Shown here in pieces: positions 56,102 through 64,000 of a DNA stretch of 64,000 nt. Location of the stretch: positions 6,826,152-6,890,151 of the forward strand of contig NC_067197.1 of assembly GCF_000699445.3 (NCBI RefSeq), in the 5' to 3' direction. Both the position numbers and the translations under genes were made by a program. The first letter of the stretch is position 1; the number at the start of each line of letters is the position of its first letter. The notes beneath the pieces were generated by a model. It was not told the origin of the DNA. It searched no databases and was given only the letters and a program-made list of their open reading frames with translations. Origin of the DNA: Schistosoma haematobium (Eukaryota; Platyhelminthes; Trematoda; Strigeidida; Schistosomatidae).

Positions 56102-56730
56102 TTGAATGCTTATTGTCTTGACTCTTTTAATGCTACTGTTTATATCTGGTCGTCGCTGATTGTTATGTCGGAAACGCTCATCACTTATGCTCGAAACGAG
56201 GGACCTCTGCAATTCCTACGACGCGAAAATAAGAACACAAAGACTGGTATAAGTGATGATTTATTAACCCCAAAACACTGTGACGACGACGACTTAGGCT
56301 TCTTCACTGGGATAGCCACTGAAGCGCTCATGACTAAACCTTCAGACCGAAATTGCCATTCTCCCGATGAACCAACGAGACTTTAGTTTTGATGAAACAG
56401 TTAAAACCCTTTCTCAAATCTTTGGAGAGCAGTCATCTCTATTTAATATCATATACCAATGCTTGGAGATAACGAAAGAACAAGGAGATGACTGGGTAAA
56501 ACATGCAGCAATTGTGAACCGAGAATGTGAGAGGTTCAAACTGTCTTCCATGACTGAAGACCAGTTTAAGTGCCTAGTATTTATCTGTAGCCTGAGTTCA
56601 CCCAAGGATGCTGACATCCGAACGAGAATCCTAAGCAGGCTCGAACACTGCCCCAACATGACCCGCAGGAAGTAACTACCGAATGTAAAAGGTTAGTGAA
56701 CTTGAAGGATGATACCTCGGTGGTAGAGAA
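56102..56730 (+). pseudogene. Ty3/Gypsy-like gag remnant
   Basis: The 56367-56675 frame contains 'YQCLEITKE', 'VNRECERFKLSSMTEDQFKC', 'CSLSSPKDADIRTRILSR', the conserved capsid-type stretch of invertebrate Ty3/Gypsy gag proteins. A frameshift near 56660 moves the downstream end ('ECKRLVNLKDDTSV') to another frame. The preceding 94-codon frame (56102-56386) has an acidic CDDDD stretch that I do not recognise; it may be the gag N-terminus. No protease or zinc knuckle follows. Confidence 0.8.
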
Positions 56731-56739
56731 CGGTAACCG

Positions 56740-56960
56740 TCAATGCAGTCGAGAGAAAAGTCTCACAAGGTTCTCGAGCAGTTTCACAGTGGTCATCCCG
56801 GAATCAATAAAATGAAATCGTTGGCTCGTAGTTTGCTTATTGGCCGTCAATGGATAAAGATATCGAGAATAAATGCCGTAACTGTCCACCATGCATTTAA
56901 GCTGGTAAAAATCATTTGAAATACGAACCTCAGTATTGCCCTCTGTTTATTTAACCTTAC
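56740..56960 (+). pseudogene. Ty3/Gypsy integrase zinc-binding module remnant
   Basis: 'FHSGHPGINKMKSLARS' (56780-56830) is followed, after a frameshift near 56836, by 'YWPSMDKDIENKCRNCPPC' from 56838. This is the HHCC H2C2 domain that precedes the integrase core. A stop follows the last Cys. The catalytic core, reverse transcriptase, RNase H and protease are absent between this and the gag part, so ~2-3 kb of a normal element has been deleted. Confidence 0.85.
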
Positions 56961-57119
56961 TGTCCCCATGTATAACAAGTTTATTATCAGTATTATTATC
57001 ATCCTGTAAAAAATAAGTATATATATTTGCGGTTGTACAGCTTTGAAAATGAATTCGCTGAAAAGACAACTATTCGCTGAACTAATCTTTCTTATTTGAT
57101 GTCCTAATGGATGTATTCC

Positions 57120-57400
57120 GTTTACAATCGAATGTATTTGACACTAAATTACAGAGGATCTCAATAAAATCTGAGAACCATACAATAAATCGTTAATTTA
57201 CAAAATATCAATCCATCATATCAAACTTGACTGTTCCTGTTGCGAACATCAATCCATTGTCTCAGATTTCATTGTTCATGCGTTTTCATACCAATTACGT
57301 CTCGTTCCCGTTCTCTCTTCATCAACTTACTACTGAAATACATTCTAGGCCTGACCACCGTTATAAACTACTTGTGTGGATATAAGTAACCCACACTACA
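57120..57400 (+). repeat. Family E repeat
   Basis: Body with 'aatctgagaaccatacaata' and a repeated 'aatcc-atcat/attgt-ctcag' motif, CT-rich part, then a degraded palindrome at 57361-57396. Confidence 0.65.
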
Positions 57401-57414
57401 ATAATCAGCCAGAA

Positions 57415-57505
57415 AGACGCATCCACGACCCCGCAACCTCGCGCCAGGCACTTGACCAACTAGACCACTGAGCCAGCATCTAACGGTGTTAATGTATAAC
57501 TTATA
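57415..57505 (-). repeat. Family B head fragment
   Basis: 'ccaactagaccactgagcca' and 'gcatctaacggtgttaatgt' in reverse sense: tRNA-like head plus the start of the upstream segment. No hammerhead. Confidence 0.7.
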
Positions 57506-58590
57506 TAGTTTTTTCTTAATATTCTAAACAATTCATTATTTGATTTAGTAGTGTTTTATTGTCAATCACTTCTTATGAAGAAAGTTAGAGAACTAGTCAT
57601 CAATCTAATTCAAACATAAACATCGATTTGAAAAAGCTTAGACCAGATTGCCAGGTGAAACATTGAATTTACTTCAAATTCTCTCACTGAGGTTTTATAA
57701 ATACAACATTCTTCCTATTTAATAAACATCAGTGTTTACAATTTGAAAAAAAAATGGTTATAATGACATTGACTTGAATGGTTATTAACATAGTGACTAA
57801 ACCTATAAACTATATTTAGGATGTTCAAATATGAATTCTATCAATTCAAAGATGATAGTTATTCTTCGATCATTTTGTATATGTATATATATATGATTGC
57901 TAATACAATAAAAAGGATATAATCTAGGGGATAAAGGTTATTCGATGATAAATAATGCAATATAGAATGGGCATAGTGATTAGAATGTTCACTTAGGTAA
58001 GCAGTAAATCTTTTTCTTTTGAAAAAAGAAGGGTGTATATTAAACCTTCAAGGTTTTTACTTTTTTTTTAAATCGTTAGTTCATATGTTTATAACTGGAA
58101 AAGTATAGATGTGTGTGTATGTGAAAATAACCTATCAATACAGAGTAATCTTTATTACATCCATCCCAGTTACTAATACTAATACTAATAATGATAATAA
58201 TAATAATGATTATTGTTACTATGTTAATAGAGGCCACCTAGTTATTATGTTTATTTTAACTTTTAAACTAACCAATAATAGAGATATCAAACACAAAATG
58301 AACAATATCTATGCTGATTCATATATCTAAATGCTTTACTTAAAACTGTTTTCTCATATAAACAGAAAGATAATAATAATAATAATAATAATAATAAAGA
58401 ATGAAATGATAATGCAAGTATCCAATTGAATAAACAATCTATTTTTATTCTTATACATGTGTTCATAAGTGATAATGTAAAGTGAACATACAAAGTAACT
58501 GTGTTTATCTTTGCCATTATAGCATAAAAATAAAATACAATAGATTAACATGTTATGATTCTGTTCAGTATTGAATAATTAATTCACTTG
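57505..58590. other. 1.1 kb AT-rich DNA with (AAT)n tracts
   Basis: AAT microsatellites near 58165-58207 and 58371-58397. Short frames overlap them on both strands and are not genes. Confidence 0.55.
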
Positions 58591-59010
58591 ATATTGTTTA
58601 TTTGTATCTTCCAATTGATGTTTAGGACTGTAATTGATCACTCTCTTATTGGCATATGTGCATACTGTGCATATGCCTCGATATTGCCTTAATTCACAAG
58701 CTTTTTGTAAGCAATGATGGATAGTAACTAGCAGTGGGATCCAGGATGCATGTCTCGTCCTATATTGAACTAGTCAGCTGGATATACTTGCATCCCAGGG
58801 TTGATGTTCATTCCAAGACTCAAACACAGTACCGTAGCTTTAAGCGCTGTCGCATTATCCACTTAACCACTAAGTCCTGATAACCACCTGGTTGTGCAAT
58901 GGGTACTGAGTTCGAGTGTTAGGGTGAACGCCAACTCTAAGATGCAGATAAATTCTATTGACGAGTCCCGAATAGAATGAAACATGCATCTTGGATTCCA
59001 CTACTAGCCA
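58590..59010. repeat. Inverted pair of family A (Sm-alpha) copies
   Basis: Minus copy 58590-58890 includes tail, hammerhead (sense CTGACTAG, CGAGA) and head with 'cttaaccactaagtcctgat'. Plus copy 58890-59010 has B-box-like 'gagttcgagtgtt' and hammerhead with TTGACGAG. Neither core is intact. Confidence 0.85.
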
Positions 59011-59029
59011 CTAGCCATCTTTACTTATT

Positions 59030-59750
59030 AGGTTATTTAGTTTGTGAATTATTTCTCAGTCCTCTAAAACTCAGATACTTCCTCAAAATGTTCATTGAAT
59101 TGCAGAAAAAAAGGATATCAGTTTTATTTTGAAGTAAGAGTTTGTTATTTCGTTCGTTCTTTTTTTGTTTTTAGAATAAATTACAGATTACAACTAATAA
59201 TTTGTAATTCTGATCGTTTTTTTTGTTTTCTTTTCGTTATGCATATACTTCAGTCAAGATTGAGTTAATTAAAAGTATCTAAAGTCATTTTTACTGTAAC
59301 CATATTAGTAATAATAATGTTAGCAAAATGTAGATTAGTTGTTGTATTTTATATTCTACTTATAAATCTAATGAGTAGTATATTATTCATTTTATTATCA
59401 TAAATTATTTGTACACAATACTATTACAGTATTCTATTGACAGGGTTTAATGTCCCTTTTTTTCTCATTCATTCATTCACACCCACATCCACACACACAC
59501 CCCCCACATACACAAAATACTTTGTTTTTCATAATTTTTACTTACAACCTACAATTATTTATTTTGTCGATTTTATTTTATATCGAAATTAATTTTCTCT
59601 CTGTTTTTTATTTCTTTGCTCGAATTATATGGAAATAAAAGAAAAAGTGTGATTGTGTAAGTAAGTGTGTGTGTGTGTGTGTGTGTGGAAACAAAGTCAT
59701 GATATTTATTGTGTTTCATCTAAGATAAAGAACAATCTGGTTAAGAAAAG
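59030..59750. other. AT-rich DNA with homopolymers and (GT)n
   Basis: (GT)n at about 59665-59687, a CA/CCCA-rich tract near 59481-59512 and poly-T runs. No gene. Confidence 0.6.
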
Positions 59751-60135
59751 ATGGATAATGGCTAACAGTGAAATCCGGGACGCGTATATAGGTAGAGTGA
59801 ATTAAAACTTTACCCCTTTGCACAAGTAAGTGGTTATCAGGACCCAGTAACTAAGTGGATAACATGATAGCGTTTGAACCGAACGACACAGGGTTCGAGT
59901 TCCAAAGTGAACATCAACTCTGAAATGCAGGTACATTTAGCTAACAAATCTCAAATAGGATGAAACGTGCATTCTGTATTTCAATGCTAACCACTATCCA
60001 TCTTTGCTTATAATGCTTGTGAATTAAGGCAATATCGACAAAATTCGTCAAGGATGCACATATGTTAATAAGAGACTGATCAACTGCAGTCTTAATTATC
60101 AATGGGAAGATTCAAGTAAACAATACTGAGTTAAT
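59745..60135 (+). repeat. Family A (Sm-alpha), full plus unit with small inverted fragment
   Basis: A minus hammerhead end (59750-59788, 'ggctaacagtgaaatccggg') joins a plus unit: tail end, head ('gtaactaagtggataacatg', 'gggttcgagttcc'), hammerhead (CTAACAAA in place of CTGATGAG) and full tail to 60130. Confidence 0.8.
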
Positions 60136-60574
60136 CTGATTAAGATGAAAAGATTGAATAGTCGGTGTATAGATTCCATGTAGACTTTTTAACATGAAGA
60201 ATTTAACTTATCATCTATCATTTGGAATATTATGTTTGATTTAATATTATGTAGATGGTTTCTGTTGAAAGAGAGATATTACCTATAAAATTTAATAAAA
60301 CTCTAGGAGGATTAAAATGGTGTTTCTTTCTTATTTGTAAATCTTTTACAGTTCACATCCATGATCGTGTCAGGAATCGAACCTAGGGACTTTTAGGTCT
60401 CATGATGAATAACATATTCAGTTAATTACTAGTATTGTGAACTAAATTTGTGATAGATTTTCGAAGTTTCTGTAAGATGTTGTGACTGAGGGAATTCAAT
60501 CATGTCAGAAATGAAACAGCCACCACGGATGACGATGGATAATGGATATTCTATAGTGGTAATTCATTTTTGTA

Positions 60575-60652
60575 TTTTCAGTAGTTGAGATCATGAGTCA
60601 ATTGAAGCTAGACCACCATGGTAAACCTGGAAGCACTGGACGGCCGTTTGCT
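60575..60652 (-). repeat. Family B fragment fused to Sm-alpha
   Basis: Reverse-sense tail and hammerhead 3' half up to 'ctggacggccgtttg', where it switches directly to Sm-alpha sequence. The break lies inside the ribozyme, next to the conserved GAAAC box. Confidence 0.8.
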
Positions 60653-60885
60653 TGTATCTTCCCATTGATATATACGACTCCAGTTGATTAATCTCTTATT
60701 GGCATATATGCATCCAGTGTGGATTGCCTTGATATTGCCTTAGGACACAAGCATTCTAAACAGAGGTGAATGATGACGGAGTAAACACCAACTCTAGAAT
60801 GCAGGTACATTCAGCTGACGAGTTCGAAATAGGACCAAACACGTATCCTGGATTCCACTGCTAACCACCATCCATGTCTGCCTTT
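60653..60885. repeat. Family A (Sm-alpha): minus tail plus plus-sense hammerhead
   Basis: 60653-60755 is a reversed tail; 60775-60875 is a plus hammerhead segment with CTGACGAG (valid N7), but CAAAC for GAAAC (G12 lost). Confidence 0.8.
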
Positions 60886-61555
60886 ATATTGTTAATTGAT
60901 TGAAGTGAAAAATATGAGTTACTGGATGATAACTTTGTAATCTAAATGTAGGATTTTCGTCCCGACGCTTATAGTTCTTGAGTTTACTTCCTTAATGTGT
61001 CGTGTGACATGTTTCAAACTAGTGATGGAATCATCTGAACGTATAAAAGACTATTTTAAGAGTTATTCACAAGCATTCGACATTCGAAAAGGTAACAGTC
61101 AGTATTACAGAACTACAAGTGTGTTATTACTTAGCAAATTTGAAAATATGAGGAACTAGGTTATGTATTAACAGAATAGTTATAATGTAAACTTTCCAAA
61201 TGCAAAGAATATCGTATGCATTTTTAAAAAGTGTGGTAGGTTGCCAAGCATATTAACGTTTGAATATATATATAAAATTCTGAGAAGATAAAACTGTGCA
61301 ATTTCCATTTGTATTCTAAAGATCCACCAGTTCGTATTCAACAATCAACTTAGATCATATAGTAAAAAATTACTTTATACTTCATTCTGTATTTGAGTTG
61401 GTGAAGATAGACTAGTCAAGTCATGATTTTCCAGACTCTCATTCAACAGTACAACGTTGAAAAAAATATTTCTGTAATGTGATGGCTCCTAATGAATGAA
61501 TAAATTAATTTCAACTGTCTCTACATGGATATACTTTGGAAAAGGGAACTATTTA
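60885..61555. other. AT-rich DNA, nothing recognised
   Basis: No gene or repeat-family match seen. Confidence 0.5.
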
Positions 61556-61557
61556 TT

Positions 61558-62433
61558 TATTTATTTATTTGAACACATAAATACTGGTACAAGGGAGCAC
61601 TAGATATATATGAGCCACACAAATCTCATTCGATATGTGTGAGGGCTGTGATACTGCCCGGGTGCCCAAACCAAAGTAGATGGTTTTCTTAGGGGGCCAC
61701 ACCAGGAGCCTTTGACTTAAAGGTCTGATCCACAAGGCAGTGGAGCATCGTAAGGAGATGAAGTCCCATGGTAGCCGGTGACCAACGATTGGTTCATATG
61801 CCATTTGTTACTTCAGGATACTGGAGCCCATGTGAACCATTGGTTTGTAATCAGGGTTTTCCAACTCCCCTAGGTGAACTCACCGTGTCCACCAACCCTG
61901 TTAAAGTGCCGGATATTCTCATTTCGTCCTCTCAATTCCGTAAACGACACCCCCGCCAAGATAAGGTAATTAGTAGGACTTCCCTGGCAGAGGCTATATA
62001 CGTGTGGCCATGTGTGATGACGGACCACTGGTGAACTCGAGGAAGCTGTAAGAGGCTCGGAAGGAGCCGAAGACGTCTCATTCAATCACCTTTCGGAAGA
62101 ATATCCTAGAATTCCAACGTGTAGCTTCCCGATTGGATAATGCTAATAACCCCCTGTATGCGGATTGGAAGACTGTAATGATGATTTCATTCTCACTAAA
62201 AACTATAAATACCTGACAATTTTGTACTATGATTGACACTGTTTGGAATAATATTCCTTTCGTTAGTCTTCTGTCTTCTTACTGCGACTCGGAAGAGTTT
62301 TGGTGTTCTAGTGCTCTGTTATACGCGGTAGTATCAAGAAAAATCAACTTTTCAAGATATAACACCATGTGAGAGCATTTCGAGATGGAGGGCGGACTCT
62401 TCCTACTCTCGGCCGTACCAGGGCACTTGGGGG
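61558..62433 (-). repeat. Family D, full length, split by a solo LTR
   Basis: Reverse-sense D: (TTTA)n tail at 61553-61571, body to 62012, then continues after the LTR from 62370 ('gagagcatttcgagatgg') to 'ggccgtaccagggcacttgg'. The two halves join seamlessly once the LTR and one copy of CCATG are set aside. Confidence 0.9.
62013..62364 (+). mobile_element. Solo LTR (Ty3/Gypsy-like) with 5-bp target duplication
   Basis: 352 bp, TGTGATGACGG...ATATAACA, flanked by CCATG at 62008-62012 and 62365-62369. A TATA-type 'ctataaatac' lies at about 62202. The insertion falls in a family D copy whose uninterrupted sequence is known from other copies, so both ends are certain. No internal region remains, meaning LTR-LTR recombination removed it. 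Confidence 0.93.
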
Positions 62434-62434
62434 C

Positions 62435-62575
62435 GGTTTGGCCGTGGAGATTTCGTCGTTCTTCTAAACGACATCTACCTGGAGTTTGTGATGGTGATGT
62501 CGTTCAGAAGAACGATGAAAGCTCCACGGCCAAACCATTCAGCTCATGGAACAAAACTCCATCAAAATTTCCTAG
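62435..62575. repeat. Family C compact hairpin
   Basis: Arms 62435-62475 and 62496-62536 (41 nt, a few mismatches; 'ggtttggccgtggag' with 'ctccacggccaaacc') around a 20-nt loop. The right side continues with 'cagctcatggaacaaaactc'. It directly abuts the 5' end of the family D copy. Confidence 0.85.
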
Positions 62576-62579
62576 TTAA

Positions 62580-63035
62580 CAATAAATAACAATAAATCAT
62601 TTGTTCTTTAGTGTATATACACTCTTTTTTACCATCCTGTTTACTTTTGTCATTTGTTTACTTTCCTAATATTTGTTCCATGCAAATAATAAACTGAGAA
62701 AAAGGAAATTTCTGAGTTCATATTGATTGATTACTAAGCAATGAACAATGTCATGTTTCTGCAATATCTAATACTTTTTGAATCCTTACAATCTAGTTAA
62801 ATTATAACCGTTAGTATATGAGATACAAAGATAAGCCTCATGTGGACTAACAGTTACTTCAAGATTGTAAGTAGATGTTGTTTACGTATGATATCTTTAC
62901 ACAAGGCTTTGTACTAATAACCTGTGATTACTTAACAAAGCCTTCAACAATAAATAGTGCCAGAACTAGAAGGAAACAAGTGTATTTTGTTAATTGTATC
63001 ATTAAAATGTCAAAATAAATTTAGAATATTGAAAA
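62580..63035. other. AT-rich DNA, nothing recognised
   Basis: No gene or repeat-family match seen. Confidence 0.5.
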
Positions 63036-63039
63036 AGCA

Positions 63040-63235
63040 TATTTGATTTAGATCATGAACCGATTGGTGTTAGACCACCATGGAAAACTTGTAAGCATTG
63101 GACAGCCGTTTCGTCCTACTGTTGGACTCTTCAGCAGTGCGCATCAACGATCCCGCTTCTCAAGATTTCAACCCAGGATCTATCAGTCTCGCGCTCGAGC
63201 GCTTAATCATAAATCACTGAGCCGACATCCAAAAT
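63040..63235 (-). repeat. Family B retroposon at the inner edge of the right inverted arm
   Basis: Reverse-sense tail of the 'gatcatgaaccgattggtgt' subtype, hammerhead and head. The head's first ~40 bases are identical to those of the copy at 51850; the rest belongs to a different B subtype. Confidence 0.85.
63095..63140 (-). ncRNA. Hammerhead ribozyme (family B), core intact
   Basis: In sense: GCACTG, CTGAAGAG, TCC.../GGA stem II, CGAAA, GTC, CAATGC. Stem I has one C-A mismatch of six. Stem III is A-U plus a C-G pair around a short loop. Confidence 0.8.
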
Positions 63236-64000
63236 GATTGTGTAAATGGAGGTAAGAAGAAAAGTGAAGAGAAATAATCAAATTAATAGTGTGTTCAAAG
63301 AACCGAGTGAAATAACATCATTATGCTAATAACATTTATAGTTCCAGTAATTATAATAATAATGCTAATGATAATAATAATAATAATAACAGTGAAGCCA
63401 TTAATGATATGTCTTAATTAAAAGGAAAGTTTCGCATTATGTTGACTCACATTAAAATAAAGAATAATAATGACAATTAGCCATGAGGAAATAGAACAAA
63501 CATAATGGAATTAATGGAATGAAACGAAGTTATCTTGATGATGAAGCATTGAACAAAGAAAAGGGGAATAAAGAAAATGATCGAAATGGAGAATAATGTG
63601 TATGTATGATAAATATGAATTGATGTTAGTGATTTCCGTCAATCATCTTCTAGTTGTATTTCCTCCTTACGTTTGTTGTAAATGGGAATTATTCACATGT
63701 TTAGATATTTTCTTCATTCTAGTTGAGTTAAAATGTTAAACATGATCACTATCATGATTGTAATAAGTTTTTCTGTTTTGTTTTGTTTTAGGTTATTACT
63801 GTTATGTAATCAGTTAAATCAATTAACTGTTTATCTTTCATGAACTATATCCAGTGAACATTATAACGATGCTTTCTATATAGTGATGAGAAACTGAAAG
63901 TGTCTTATAAGTTTAGTTCATTCAATAATAGAATTCACTCATCAGGTTAATTGAATTCAGAGAGAGAGAAGAGTTGCCTTTTATTGAAATTCCCCTTCTA
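63190..64000. repeat. Right arm of 811-bp near-identical inverted repeat
   Basis: Reverse complement of 51081-51891 with one mismatch noticed and no gaps. The window ends inside the match, so the true arm length is unknown. Confidence 0.97.

Overview
The window is AT-rich, repeat-saturated nuclear DNA of a blood fluke (Schistosoma or a close relative). The main reason is the repeated schistosome Sm-alpha retroposon: a tRNA-like head with A/B-box motifs followed by a hammerhead ribozyme, at a monomer spacing of about 331 nt. Merlin/ISXO2-type transposase remains, RTE/SR2-like LINE pieces with (TAAG)n tails and Ty3/Gypsy solo LTRs fit the same source. The species cannot be fixed from the sequence alone.

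I find no convincing host protein-coding gene. The open frames are short, and those I can recognise come from mobile elements. The window is best read as intergenic, or as the inside of very large introns. Names given to families here (A, B, C, D, E, F, G, H) are working labels.

Family A is Sm-alpha: about 12 loci, most with mutated hammerhead cores and several in head-to-head pairs. Family B is a second tRNA-headed, hammerhead-bearing retroposon and the commonest element, with about 35 partial or full copies on both strands. Family D is a ~530 bp retroposon-like 3' end tailed with AAATAAATAA. LINE-A and LINE-B are RTE-like fragments. Family E carries a terminal ATAAGTAGTA palindrome, family C is a foldback hairpin, and F, G and H are minor repeats.

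Layout. 0-11 kb: LINE pieces, B, D and E copies. 11.6-13.2 kb: Merlin remnant, then a LINE reverse-transcriptase fragment. 14-20 kb: C, H, two opposed LINE fragments, A and B. 20-26 kb: paired inverted B and A copies, including a near-perfect palindrome of two hammerheads at 21.5 kb. 27.5 kb: a solo LTR with 5-bp target duplication. 29-30.3 kb: a large inverted repeat split by a LINE insertion. 33-35.3 and 38-42 kb: B copies with intact or covarying ribozyme cores and a large B foldback. 46-50.5 kb: D, B, G and an unrecognised 1.4 kb block. 51.1-51.9 kb and 63.2-64.0 kb: two 811 bp arms of an almost identical inverted duplication whose inner edge falls inside a family B element. Between the arms lie an 18S rRNA 5'-end pseudogene (52.8 kb), a Gypsy remnant with gag-like sequence close to an integrase zinc-binding module (56.1-57 kb), A arrays (58.6-60.9 kb), and a D copy split by a solo LTR (61.6-62.4 kb).

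The parts do not form a gene pathway. They share a mechanism: two short non-coding families (A and B) look transcribable by RNA polymerase III from tRNA-like internal promoters and carry self-cleaving ribozymes in retrozyme-like dimers, presumably copied in trans by LINE-type reverse transcriptase.
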